From assembly GCA_023413555.1 (NCBI GenBank), contig JAEZPG010000018.1, positions 1-37,379 on the forward strand: 37,379 nucleotides of DNA, written 5' to 3'. Below the pieces are notes generated by a model. It was not told the DNA's origin and ran no database searches. It worked only from the letters and a program-made list of their open reading frames with translations. The translations under genes were made by a program, and so were the position numbers. The stretch comes from Bacillota bacterium. Its GTDB lineage: Bacteria; Bacillota; Clostridia; Lachnospirales; Lachnospiraceae. Positions within the stretch are counted from its first letter, which is position 1, and every line of letters starts with the position of its first letter. Shown here in pieces: positions 25,935 to 34,811 of this stretch.

Positions 25935-26775
25935 CAATAACCTCAGGCTCCAACCCTTCTAAAGATTCTATCCTAACATCATAATCTTCAAATGAAGTAG
26001 GAATAGAAACATTGTCTTTTAGTGTAACAATCAAGGAATTATGTACCTTAGCAGAAGAGTATTGTCCACATTTGTTGTTATGCTTCCACCAATAGACTTT
26101 AATAACCTCCATACTTCCATCTGGGCGTGCTGAAGATGAGTCATTAGTAAATAGGGTTCTAAGACTCTCCTTTATCTTCTCCGCATCCGCTTCTGAAAAC
26201 CCAGTTTTTTCTGCTAATTGAACATTAATAGAGCCTTTTATTCTATACAATCCAAATTCCACCATATGTTTTGATCCCATTGTATCTGAACCCTTTTTAT
26301 CACCATCTTCTCCATTAACACTCTTAGTAATCTGCATACTATTAATATCTATAGTAGATATACTTAATGCTTGATGAATAGAAACCGGCCCCCTTACCCC
26401 AACAGAAACTCCTTCCTTTCCTTTTTCCTTTGCCTTAAAAGCAAATACTTGTCCAAATGCACGTACATCGAACCAAGTGATACAGGCCTTGTTAGCATAA
26501 TCATCATTTGAAACATAATCAGTAATGTTCTTCGTTGCTCTGTCATTTAAACTAGTACATCCATCATCGCACCTATCATTTGATTGAACAAATATCTTTT
26601 CTCCAGCATCCTGCAAACGATTTCGTAATTTTCTCTTAATACAAACATCTGATATTTCACCTATTCCTGAATAGGTAGTTCTAGGCCTATTTCCATTCAA
26701 TGGATCACCATTTGGATTAGCATTATTCACTGTTACCAAGACTGTAAAATCGATTTTGTTTTGTAAAACTCCCAT
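25924..26775 (-). CDS. cas7: Type I-C Cascade backbone protein Cas7 (Csd2)
   Basis: About 283 residues. It opens with VLQNKIDFTVLVTVNNANPNGDP, the typical Csd2 start, followed by the RAMP-fold stretch TWFDVRAFGQVFAF and the glycine-rich GVRGPVSIHQALS. Several Cas7 copies coat the crRNA along the spacer. The preferred start is ATG 26775, with GGAGG ten bases upstream and 13 bases after cas8c; an upstream in-frame codon at 26805 has no ribosome site. Confidence 0.96.
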   Translation of the reverse strand: MGVLQNKIDFTVLVTVNNANPNGDPLNGNRPRTTYSGIGEISDVCIKRKLRNRLQDAGEKIFVQSNDRCDDGCTSLNDRATKNITDYVSNDDYANKACITWFDVRAFGQVFAFKAKEKGKEGVSVGVRGPVSIHQALSISTIDINSMQITKSVNGEDGDKKGSDTMGSKHMVEFGLYRIKGSINVQLAEKTGFSEADAEKIKESLRTLFTNDSSSARPDGSMEVIKVYWWKHNNKCGQYSSAKVHNSLIVTLKDNVSIPTSFEDYDVRIESLEGLEPEVIDGI

Positions 26776-26788
26776 AATTAATTCCTCC

Positions 26789-28693
26789 CTAATCTTCCAT
26801 TGCATTGTTCAATTTTTCATTTTTTGACTTCATTAATTCTGCTCTCTGTAAATAATAACCCAACAGGTATTCTTCATCTAGTGCCTTATTTAATACATTT
26901 TTATCCTCATCTTTGATTTGAACCATGATCTCACTGATTAGGTTTTTATAAAACGTTCTACTAGATACCGACACTCGTTCAAAATATGGCTTAAGTGCAT
27001 TCTCTATAATCATCCATGTATGCATAGGATGATTCACAAAGGCTGTTTGCAAGCGCATTGCATTAGGCTCACGTGTCTCATCACTTCGGTATGTAATACG
27101 CTCTACAGACTCAGCAATGGCCAGCAATCTACCAAATAGGTAGCTTCGATTTTGATTGTTCCTATTTAACTCCATAATTTCATCCCTTCCCTCATAATCT
27201 CTTTTTTCTTTCTTTATAACCGCACATGCTGTACTAAGTATTTGCTCATATATCCCCTTTGAATAGGCCTGTGGAAGAGAAGCTCTGTTTACCAATTCTC
27301 GAACAATATTCCTCGGTATAGGGCGATTATCAATCATACATTCTATTAACCGCTGTGTTTCCCCCTTAAGTACCTTATCATTGACTATAAGTGATTTATA
27401 ACCATTTTCTGTTCCAGTAGAATCCATATCTCGTTCAACCCCAAAAGCATACTCTACTATTCTTGTAGTCAAAGGTGTCCGAATCTCTTTTGTAGGTTTC
27501 TCACCCTTTTTATACTTAGGATAAAACCAATTCAAAGAATTGTACCAAGCTTCAATTCTTTGGTAAAAATCTGAAGCCTGCAACTCATTATAATAAGTAA
27601 TAGACAGCCTACCAGTTGTGGCTGCATCTAAACTCATGACAATGATATCATCGCTATCCTTTAACTCCCCTCTCCAACCAGCAAAAGTCTTGAGTAATTT
27701 TCTCTTATACTCTGGAGCTGTATGTGCAATCTCTTCTCTTTCGTCCTTTATATCAAATGGATAACGAAATACATTTAATGTCTTTTTCCCCTTAGGGTTC
27801 CAACATATAAAGGTTCGTTTATCAGATGCACCCAGCATAACTCCTTGATTTGCTGCTAGCCAACGCAGTGCATTATGGGCTTTTTGAGTTGCTTCATAAC
27901 TAACTGCGTAGGCTTCTTCTGACTGACGAAACCGTCCTCTGAACGTAAAACCTATAGTATCATTGGCTGAGATTATCTTTGCTCCATAACTAGCTGCTAC
28001 AATCCCTTTTGGGTGAATTGTTGCACTTGTTTTTAACTTTCCAGACAAATAACATATATCCTTTTTCCCTGGAAGATTGTCCAAATAGTAATTTGTGTAA
28101 CAATCCAATAAGGACTTATCCTGCCATACTGCATCTGGTTCTGTAGTATTTTCTTCATATACAATAAACCGGACTAAAACCTTCTCATACGAATTACCAC
28201 CTATTTTCTTGTTTGTTAGATATCCATCCTCACATTCCACAAGCCCAACTTTTATTAAATCACTAACCATAGTAGAATCTTTTACATATTGGTAAATTGC
28301 TTTTAGTTTAGAATGCGTATAGTTTGATTCCACCCAATCATGTAATGACCTTATATATTCTTTGTATTTCTCTTTCGCTCTTCTTCTTTCTTTTTCCTCC
28401 TGAATATAAGATGCATAATCCCCTGCTATATAAGACAAAGTATCACACAATGCATGAGGTGCAATTCCGCTGGCACGTCCCGCAGAATCCTCTGTCACTG
28501 GTATCAAGGTTCTTCCACCTTCTTTATCTACCTCTCGAGCAGTTATAAACTCCCCTAGTTCACTTAACGTTATCTCGATTTGTGCAGTTGCTACCATATG
28601 AGCCACTAAGGATAATGGATTTTCATCACCTGGTCTACCCGCTAAAGCTACATTGTTTTCATAGGTTTCATACAATTTCTGCATCCAAGCCAT
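26789..28693 (-). CDS. cas8c: Type I-C Cascade large subunit Cas8c (Csd1)
   Basis: 634 residues, usual size for Csd1. It starts MAWMQKLYETYENN and contains family stretches such as LCYLSGKLKTSATIHPKGIV-like sequence near residue 220, NQGVMLGASDKRTFICWNP, and a C-terminal region YLFGRLLAIAESVER. In type I-C an internal start within cas8c produces the small subunit Cas11c; the C-terminal part here is intact and could do so, but I did not pinpoint the start. The ATG shares one base with the cas5c stop codon. Cas8c recognises the PAM and recruits Cas3. Confidence 0.95.
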   Translation of the reverse strand: MAWMQKLYETYENNVALAGRPGDENPLSLVAHMVATAQIEITLSELGEFITAREVDKEGGRTLIPVTEDSAGRASGIAPHALCDTLSYIAGDYASYIQEEKERRRAKEKYKEYIRSLHDWVESNYTHSKLKAIYQYVKDSTMVSDLIKVGLVECEDGYLTNKKIGGNSYEKVLVRFIVYEENTTEPDAVWQDKSLLDCYTNYYLDNLPGKKDICYLSGKLKTSATIHPKGIVAASYGAKIISANDTIGFTFRGRFRQSEEAYAVSYEATQKAHNALRWLAANQGVMLGASDKRTFICWNPKGKKTLNVFRYPFDIKDEREEIAHTAPEYKRKLLKTFAGWRGELKDSDDIIVMSLDAATTGRLSITYYNELQASDFYQRIEAWYNSLNWFYPKYKKGEKPTKEIRTPLTTRIVEYAFGVERDMDSTGTENGYKSLIVNDKVLKGETQRLIECMIDNRPIPRNIVRELVNRASLPQAYSKGIYEQILSTACAVIKKEKRDYEGRDEIMELNRNNQNRSYLFGRLLAIAESVERITYRSDETREPNAMRLQTAFVNHPMHTWMIIENALKPYFERVSVSSRTFYKNLISEIMVQIKDEDKNVLNKALDEEYLLGYYLQRAELMKSKNEKLNNAMED

Positions 28694-29418
28694 TACTTCA
28701 CCTCCTCAAACTCTCCGATTCCTGAAAAATTGTTATTTTCAATACCAAATTGCTTAACATTCATTTCCCTAGTTGGTCTTTGAATACACTGATCTGGTTT
28801 ATCAAATTGTATAATCCCATTTCTCATTACAGCATGCCACAGACGAATTGTCATTTTCCCTTGTGTCTCCTCTGAGTAAGCTTCATCTGCATAGGTAATT
28901 CCATGATACATAATACCGAAGTCCAATTCTGGTGTACGATCATAAAAACCTGTTCCTTCTCCGAATTTGCATGGCTTCACATAAGCCTGACACTCACGGC
29001 ATCCAAGAAAGATATCCCGTCTTCCACCTCGGTCAATCATTCGTTTAGCAATATTGTGGTGCTTATTTTCATTTCGATCTTTTTCTAACTCGGGCCTATT
29101 CTCATTCCATATAAAATGAGCCTTTACTTGATATCTACAATCTTTAAGGTAGGTGTAGTAAGACAAGTCATTTTTATTGTTATGATACTTTATTGGTCGT
29201 ATTCCTTTCGTTTCCGTTTGAATCTGGTTCATTACACGTATCTCAAGTATCTCCCATATTATTGTGGGTTTCCAATAAATGCTATGTAACACTCCTTTTA
29301 GCGCTTCATAAGTTGGTACTTGATAAGACAATTTTTCTCCGCCTATCCTGGTAATTGGATTAGAGAATAAACCGTAATCCCCCCTTACCTCAAATTCTAC
29401 AATGTTACTATGTTCCAT
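28693..29418 (-). CDS. cas5c: crRNA-processing endoribonuclease Cas5c (Cas5d)
   Basis: 241 residues. The N-terminal RAMP domain starts VEFEVRGDYGLFSNPITR, followed by QVPTYEALKGVLHSIYWKP. Tyr48 and the Lys119-His120 pair (NKHHNIAKRM) line up with the catalytic Tyr-Lys-His residues known for Cas5d. LGCRECQAYVKPC is a conserved family block. In type I-C this protein replaces Cas6 and cuts the repeat RNA just 3' of its stem. GGGAGG precedes ATG 29418, 15 bases after cas3. Confidence 0.95.
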   Translation of the reverse strand: MEHSNIVEFEVRGDYGLFSNPITRIGGEKLSYQVPTYEALKGVLHSIYWKPTIIWEILEIRVMNQIQTETKGIRPIKYHNNKNDLSYYTYLKDCRYQVKAHFIWNENRPELEKDRNENKHHNIAKRMIDRGGRRDIFLGCRECQAYVKPCKFGEGTGFYDRTPELDFGIMYHGITYADEAYSEETQGKMTIRLWHAVMRNGIIQFDKPDQCIQRPTREMNVKQFGIENNNFSGIGEFEEVK

Positions 29419-29433
29419 TAACTCTCCTCCCTT

Positions 29434-31848
29434 CTATAAAACATAATTATTTTCTATGATAAGCCCTACAACTGGGTCATAACATTGTCTTGTTTTTAAT
29501 GTTATGAAACGTCGTTCTTTATCAGAGTATAACATTCCCATATCTTCTAATTGCCTTTTCTGATACTCATAAATATGTATTGTGTATTGCTTTGCTTTAT
29601 TAACCCTTCCTCTTAGATATTCAAGATCAAATGATGCTTTTTCAGAACACAGATCAGTAATTATGTCTTCTGCTTCCACGTTATATGGGACAATAATGTC
29701 AGTTGTTGACACATCAAACACCTCAAATAGCTCACCCGCAGTCTTAAATGCTTGTTTTAATAAGTAAGAATTATCGTCACTTCCAGGTACTAGTTCATTA
29801 CTAGAAAGCATATTATACAATCTATGCTCTACCCCACCTAACATAACTGGATACTTCTGTAACTTTTTTACCTCTGGCATTCTATAATAATTCCTATAGT
29901 AAGTCAAAATGCTTTCATCACTCAGCAAATCATTATGATATACTTCAGGACTGTTCCTAAATGCATAAATGAATTTTAGAGTACTCCTTTGTGCATATTC
30001 TATCTCCTTTAGGAAACGAAAATTTTCCTCATCTGCTTTTAAATTTATCAAATAGACATCACACAAGTATCCATACTCATTACTTCTATTACACCTCCCC
30101 ACGGCCTGTGCCAGGTTGTCCAGCCCTGCTACAAGACGAATTACGCTTTCAAATGATATGTCTACACCCGCTTCTACTATTTGCGTTGCAATACAAATTA
30201 CTTTCTTCTCTGCCGGTCTAGACAAATTTTCCTTCATTTTATGTAAAACATCTCGTCTATGTTGTGGACACATGGATGCTGATAAATGAACCAATTCATA
30301 AACTGTATCATCTCCATCCATAAATAATTTTAGTCTTTTGTACAGCTTTAGAGCTGACGACTTTGTATTACAGATTACTAGCAATGATGACTTTTCCTCT
30401 AAAAGGTTATAAGAAAAAACCGTTAAATCTTCGATTGTCATACCGTATTGTGTCACAGCATTATGTACGTTAGTCCTTTTAAATGGTGAAAAGAGTTCTC
30501 TATCATATGGTACAATATCAGCATTTGGCTTTAAAACAAGCTTATTCTCACTTTCATCTAGACAGGGCTGAGTAGCCGAGGATAATATAACTGTACAATT
30601 ACAACATTCATGTAAAAAATTCATTGCCATATTAAACATATTAATTGTCTTGCCAGGCAAAGATTGTACTTCATCGATGACAATAATACTATTTACTAAT
30701 GCCTGCATCCTTCTGACACAAGTTATCTTGGAAGAAAACAATGTATTAAGAAGCTGTACTAAAGTTGTTATTATGATTGGACTATCCCAATTGGAAGACA
30801 GTAATTCGTACTCATCTAGGGATTCCTTTACAATTATTTCCTGAATCACATTAGAATGATGTTCAAGGATTACACTTTGATTTTTTATCTTTTTTTTAAT
30901 CTCTTGACTGTTCTGTTCTAAGATGGTAAGGAGTGGTATAACAAATATAATTCTCTTCTTTTCATACTTTTCTGCATGTGTCAGTGCATATCGTAATGAT
31001 GCAAAGGTCTTTCCTGCACCAGTTGGTAATGAAAGCCGATAAATTCCGTGTGGTAAGTATGCTGCTTCTTTACATAATTTAGATATCTGAGAACGTGCTC
31101 TGTTAATAGGAGTATTACTTTGTAGCTTCCGCAGTTCTTCTTCCATGTAAAAAAGTTCTTCTATCCATAGTTTTCTCGTAGCCTGCCCGTTACGTAGACA
31201 AGCTTCTTCCATAAATTCTGCAGTACTAATACGGTCTCCATTTACCACTGATGCTAAAACCAGTCTAGCAATAAATCCAATCATTGTATCTAAATTAGGA
31301 ATGGTCTTCCAAGTCTCCACAATATTATTAATAAAATTAGTAATCTCCCCAACCGATGCATTAAATAAGTTCTCGATATCTTCCTTTGGTACAACCTCGT
31401 TAAAGTAATTAATTATTGTCTCTTCATATTCAATATTAGCTTTACAATCTAATCGATGCTGTAAACCAAATACTCCATCCACATTAAGACAATCAATAAT
31501 TCCATGGTGGCTGGCAATTGCATAAGCAATAATTTCCGATGTCACATTCTGATAGTAATCCTTATCTTCTCCATGGAATTCTTCTAAAATATATATCACA
31601 CCTGCAAAAGTATGATTTACGCTACCTTTACTAACAGCTTCTCCACGGTATATCTTTTCCAGATACTCATTAAAGGCTTTCTTATGCTTACCCATATCAT
31701 GTAGTAAACCAGCCAAGTAACCTGTTGTACCCAATCCTATATCTTCTAATGTCTTTCTTGCTAACTCACCAGTTTCTATAAGATGTTGTTTATTGGTCTG
31801 CTCTCTTCTTGAGTTGTTATTAATTGATATATGTGCCAAAAATCCCAT
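29434..31848 (-). CDS. cas3: CRISPR-associated nuclease-helicase Cas3
   Basis: 804 residues. The N-terminal HD nuclease has His22, His50-Asp51 (LLHDMGKHKKAF), His79, His114-His115 and Asp205. The superfamily 2 helicase follows with Walker A GAGKT (277-281), motif II IDEVQ (Gln in place of the usual His, seen in other Cas3), motif III SSATQP and motif VI AVGRCNR. It is recruited by Cascade to degrade target DNA. It is the first gene of the operon. Its ribosome site AGGAAGGG lies five bases upstream and is complementary to the CRISPR repeat RNA (see findings). Confidence 0.96.
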   Translation of the reverse strand: MGFLAHISINNNSRREQTNKQHLIETGELARKTLEDIGLGTTGYLAGLLHDMGKHKKAFNEYLEKIYRGEAVSKGSVNHTFAGVIYILEEFHGEDKDYYQNVTSEIIAYAIASHHGIIDCLNVDGVFGLQHRLDCKANIEYEETIINYFNEVVPKEDIENLFNASVGEITNFINNIVETWKTIPNLDTMIGFIARLVLASVVNGDRISTAEFMEEACLRNGQATRKLWIEELFYMEEELRKLQSNTPINRARSQISKLCKEAAYLPHGIYRLSLPTGAGKTFASLRYALTHAEKYEKKRIIFVIPLLTILEQNSQEIKKKIKNQSVILEHHSNVIQEIIVKESLDEYELLSSNWDSPIIITTLVQLLNTLFSSKITCVRRMQALVNSIIVIDEVQSLPGKTINMFNMAMNFLHECCNCTVILSSATQPCLDESENKLVLKPNADIVPYDRELFSPFKRTNVHNAVTQYGMTIEDLTVFSYNLLEEKSSLLVICNTKSSALKLYKRLKLFMDGDDTVYELVHLSASMCPQHRRDVLHKMKENLSRPAEKKVICIATQIVEAGVDISFESVIRLVAGLDNLAQAVGRCNRSNEYGYLCDVYLINLKADEENFRFLKEIEYAQRSTLKFIYAFRNSPEVYHNDLLSDESILTYYRNYYRMPEVKKLQKYPVMLGGVEHRLYNMLSSNELVPGSDDNSYLLKQAFKTAGELFEVFDVSTTDIIVPYNVEAEDIITDLCSEKASFDLEYLRGRVNKAKQYTIHIYEYQKRQLEDMGMLYSDKERRFITLKTRQCYDPVVGLIIENNYVL

Positions 31849-31974
31849 TTCTTGTCCCTTCCTGATGCCGCTCTTCCGCTAATCTCCATAAAATCAAAAG
31901 ATGTTAGTACTAATATTAGATAACTTCTTTGAAAGCATCCTATTATTTAACATTTTATTTACTCATATATTAGT

Positions 31975-32003
31975 ATTATATACATTATAATTTCCATATT
32001 CAA
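31975..32003 (-). promoter_or_regulatory. Promoter of the cas operon
   Basis: The minus strand has TTGAAT (31998-32003), exactly 17 bases, then a perfect TATAAT (31975-31980). Transcription would start near 31968, giving an untranslated leader of about 120 bases before cas3. The 300-base gap from 31849 to 32148 also holds the terminator at 32092-32121. Confidence 0.75.
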
Positions 32004-32091
32004 TCTTATTTTCCCTTATTTTGGTTTCTTCAATGTTACTTTACTTTTTGTGTTTTCAACCCTAATAATACAGACAATACAGGCACAGCAT

Positions 32092-32121
32092 AAAAAAAGC
32101 TACTGGATATCTCCAATAGCT
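32092..32121 (-). terminator. Intrinsic terminator of the RpiB-like gene
   Basis: On the minus strand AGCTATTGGA, loop GATA, TCCAGTAGCT form a 10-bp stem with one G-U pair, followed by seven T (32092-32098). It begins 27 bases after the stop codon and insulates the cas promoter. Confidence 0.85.
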
Positions 32122-32148
32122 CATCTATAGCAGGAAGTTTTCATTCTT

Positions 32149-32784
32149 TTATCCTAATTGTTTCCTTATCAAATTCATTAATTTCTCATTATCACCATTC
32201 TCTAATATGTAATCCACAACATTGCTTCTTTTTAGTGCTTTTATCAACAATTTCTCATCTATTTGGTCAAATATATCCACCATACGCTTCTTAGTTAATG
32301 CATTCATTTGTTTTAATAACATCGTATCCTGCTTTTTCCTTTCCGCATCTTCAATGGGATAACCTATCCCAAAGGGTCCTTCAAAGAGTTTTTCTAAGGT
32401 ACATCTTAGGTTAATCTCTCCTGACCACCCAAAATTCAGCCCAAGAGGAAAGGAAATAGCATTTCCATCATTAATTCTGCCAAATAGATAAGCATCCTGA
32501 GGATTCTCTACATAACCACAGAGGATACCGGGACAACTATTGCAGGCAAGCATCATTCCTTGCCCGGAAGAGCATCCGGTTATAATAAAATCTACTGCAT
32601 TACTTTCTAGAAGCAAGCAGATTTCTAACGCAATTTCTATGTAAGAAAAGGAATCTACCTCATCCTTAAAGCAACCAAAATTTATGATTTCATACCCATA
32701 TTCTTTGACAGCTTCCACTGTACTATGATATAACATCTCATTCATATCCTTTTGGGAAGTCGCCTGAATAACCCCTATTTTCAT
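32149..32784 (-). CDS. RpiB/LacA/LacB family sugar-phosphate isomerase-like protein
   Basis: 211 residues. The first 140 residues are a RpiB/LacAB domain: GVIQATSQKDMNEMLYHSTVEAVKEYGYE, VDFIITGCSSGQGMMLACNSCPGILCGYV (with the active-site Cys region) and FGRINDGNAISFPLG. Classic RpiB is about 150 residues; the extra C-terminal 65 residues are helical and of unknown role. Family members interconvert aldose and ketose phosphates, but this longer subgroup has no clear substrate. AAGGAG precedes ATG 32784. It follows a hairpin behind the Nim-like gene, so it may be its own unit. Confidence 0.8.
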   Translation of the reverse strand: MKIGVIQATSQKDMNEMLYHSTVEAVKEYGYEIINFGCFKDEVDSFSYIEIALEICLLLESNAVDFIITGCSSGQGMMLACNSCPGILCGYVENPQDAYLFGRINDGNAISFPLGLNFGWSGEINLRCTLEKLFEGPFGIGYPIEDAERKKQDTMLLKQMNALTKKRMVDIFDQIDEKLLIKALKRSNVVDYILENGDNEKLMNLIRKQLG

Positions 32785-32823
32785 TAAAACATCTCCTTCT
32801 CATATTTATGAATAGCACTACTT

Positions 32824-32860
32824 CTTAAACGGTCACTGGCTTGACCAGTGACCGTTTAAG
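32824..32860 (-). terminator. Perfect 16-bp hairpin behind the Nim-like gene
   Basis: Arms CTTAAACGGTCACTGG (32824-32839) and CCAGTGACCGTTTAAG (32845-32860) with a 5-base loop, starting three bases past the stop codon. It is a very stable stem without a U tract, so it may act as a terminator for both directions or as a 3' stabiliser. Confidence 0.55.
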
Positions 32861-32863
32861 ATT

Positions 32864-33343
32864 CTAATTATTCTTTACCATACGTGCTTTTCCTGTCATC
32901 TTCTGTACCACTAATCTCATAATAGTAGTGCGAGCAATCACTTCCTCATTATACGTAAAATCTCCCTGATGATACTGGCTCATTAGAGTGTCTAAAGCTT
33001 CCTTCTTTTTATCATAGTCAGTGACAATCTCAATCAATCCTCTTCCTATGATACTTTCATATTCCATGGTACAGCTACAACTATCTTCCTTCAAAACCAA
33101 CCGATGAGAACAATCCATCTCAAAACTGGCCCGATTGTCTCTGTCAATCAGCTGGTACTTAGTTCCTTCTGTCGCCCCATGAAAATACAGCACAGCTTTA
33201 CCATCTTCTATACGAAACCCAAAATTAAGTGGTAATATGTACGGATAACCTTCATCATTTAATGCAAGTCTACAAACATCGCATTTCTTAATTACTTCAA
33301 TTATGTTATCCTGCTCTTTTATCTCTCTATCACTACGTCTCAT
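32864..33343 (-). CDS. Nim-like flavoprotein, pyridoxamine 5'-phosphate oxidase fold
   Basis: 159 residues with the split-barrel flavin-binding pattern: MRRSDREI, VCRLALNDEGYPYILPLNFGF, AVLYFHGATEGTKYQLI and VIGRG-like strand IIGRGLIEIV. This matches the NimA/5-nitroimidazole-resistance group of pyridoxamine-phosphate-oxidase-related proteins, common in anaerobes. Members bind FMN or haem; true nitroimidazole reductase activity is shown for only some, so drug resistance should not be assumed. AAGGAG lies upstream of ATG 33343. Confidence 0.85.
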   Translation of the reverse strand: MRRSDREIKEQDNIIEVIKKCDVCRLALNDEGYPYILPLNFGFRIEDGKAVLYFHGATEGTKYQLIDRDNRASFEMDCSHRLVLKEDSCSCTMEYESIIGRGLIEIVTDYDKKKEALDTLMSQYHQGDFTYNEEVIARTTIMRLVVQKMTGKARMVKNN

Positions 33344-33373
33344 ACTATTCTTCTCCTTAAATATGTATCATTA

Positions 33374-33403
33374 TTATCACTGTCTTAAAGTAACTGGTGA
33401 TAA
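33374..33403. promoter_or_regulatory. Inverted repeat upstream of the Nim-like gene
   Basis: Perfect 7-bp arms TTATCAC (33374-33380) and GTGATAA (33397-33403), 16 bases apart, 31 bases upstream of the start codon. It overlaps where a promoter is expected, so it could be an operator. Confidence 0.35.
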
Positions 33404-33474
33404 ACGCCTAGTCATAATGCATCCCATTTTTCTATACTACTAAGCCACATTTCCACAGGTGTGGGTTGCATAAT

Positions 33475-33523
33475 AAAAACCGGAATAGAAAATTGGTTTT
33501 ACTTGCCACTTACTCCGGTTTTT
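33475..33523 (-). terminator. Terminator of the GGDEF gene, one arm in the coding end
   Basis: Ten-bp arms AAAAACCGGA (33475-33484) and TCCGGTTTTT (33514-33523) with a 29-base loop. The right arm encodes the last residues of the GGDEF protein, and the stop codon (33510-33512) lies in the loop. T-runs flank it in both directions, so it may work on both strands. Confidence 0.6.
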
Positions 33524-34679
33524 GATTTTTCATGCTATTATAATATTTATCTTTTTCAGTATACAGAGCTTTGTCCGCCCGATTGATTAGATCGTGCATA
33601 TTCTCATGTGCATCAAATGATGAGGCACTCCCAATAGATACCGTTAATTTATATGAAACCTGACGTTCCTCACATAGATTAGACAAAAGCCTGTGAAATG
33701 TATTAATTATAGTTTCTGTTGCCTCCGGCCATTTTGAGGCACTAATTATTATGAATTCATCTCCACCATAACGTGCAATAAATAAGTTATATAGATTGCA
33801 AAGTTTTAGCAACGTATCTGCTACTATTTTTAAGGCATTATCACCCTCAGTATGCCCATACTGATCATTTATTTTCTTAAATTCATTGATATCCAACATA
33901 TATAAAATGATTGGTTTCTCTTTACTACATACAAGTATTCGTTCTTCTAAATACTGGCACGCGCGACGTCTATTATTAATTCCTGTCAGAGCATCGTTAT
34001 AGATCTGAGCACTTTGAATGTTAATAAAAATAAAAAAAATGGTAGTAAGTATCGATGGGGCTAAGATACAAGTTGCATAAACCATGAGTTGAATTACCCC
34101 TGCTATAATTGGAAAGATCATGCATACTCCTATGGTTATACTCTCATATTTCTTATTTTGCTTCTTTTCAAAAAAACTATGAGCGATAGCATGAACAACT
34201 ATAACAATAGTATATCCATATGCGACTAGAAACGTATAACCTAAGAATGGGCCCCGTTGATATCGTCCAGTGTCCGTGACAGTAAATACCCATCCGGTGA
34301 AGGGTGTAGATAAATTAATCAATCCAACTAATACAATAGGAACCTTGGCAACACGTATCAGCCACTTTGAAGGCAAACTATTATGCAATCTTGCCTCAAC
34401 AAATAAAAATCCATAGTATGCAAGTAATGATATTAAAAACAAGGAACACATATTCGCAATCCATATAACTGGAATTACCATTGGGATATACCCATTCTCC
34501 ATTATAATAGATACTAATCCCGAGATTAGAAATCCACAATACGATGCAAGTGCTTTTCTAAGCAAAAGAACTTCATCCTTACTGCCAAAATCACTGTTGA
34601 TAAATTTGCCTATTACGCTGGCCAGTAATATGCAAAATGCATCAACTACTATGTAGGTTAAAACCATCTGTTCATCCAA
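33510..34679 (-). CDS. Membrane-bound diguanylate cyclase (GGDEF)
   Basis: 389 residues. About seven hydrophobic segments occupy residues 1-220 and form an uncharacterised membrane sensor. The GGDEF domain starts at DALTGINNRRACQYL and has an intact active site RYGGDEF (GGDEF at 305-309), so synthesis of cyclic di-GMP is expected. The RxxD product-inhibition site that usually precedes GGDEF by five residues is absent. A TTG at 34679 with GGTGAG about ten bases before is the likely start; ATG 34667 is the alternative. It is monocistronic. The gene keeps frame across a run of eight A (34032-34039). Confidence 0.9.
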   Translation of the reverse strand: MDEQMVLTYIVVDAFCILLASVIGKFINSDFGSKDEVLLLRKALASYCGFLISGLVSIIMENGYIPMVIPVIWIANMCSLFLISLLAYYGFLFVEARLHNSLPSKWLIRVAKVPIVLVGLINLSTPFTGWVFTVTDTGRYQRGPFLGYTFLVAYGYTIVIVVHAIAHSFFEKKQNKKYESITIGVCMIFPIIAGVIQLMVYATCILAPSILTTIFFIFINIQSAQIYNDALTGINNRRRACQYLEERILVCSKEKPIILYMLDINEFKKINDQYGHTEGDNALKIVADTLLKLCNLYNLFIARYGGDEFIIISASKWPEATETIINTFHRLLSNLCEERQVSYKLTVSIGSASSFDAHENMHDLINRADKALYTEKDKYYNSMKNQKPE

Positions 34680-34811
34680 ATTCTTTTCTCACCCCATTTT
34701 ATCATATCTCATTAGTTGTATACTCTATAGAAAGTACTATATATCTATTATAACTGATATTTCCTTACTATTCTACAAGAATTCTGTGGTTAGGTGGTTT
34801 AAAACCTATGT

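Noticed and set aside
31785..31896. Upstream frame overlapping the cas3 start (MEISGRAASGRDKKW)
   Set aside because: It has an ATG but no ribosome site and overlaps cas3 in another frame; likely chance.
34680..34811. Possible riboswitch or regulatory RNA between thiC and the GGDEF gene
   Set aside because: I see no thiamine-riboswitch core here; such an element would be expected upstream of thiE, beyond the window edge.
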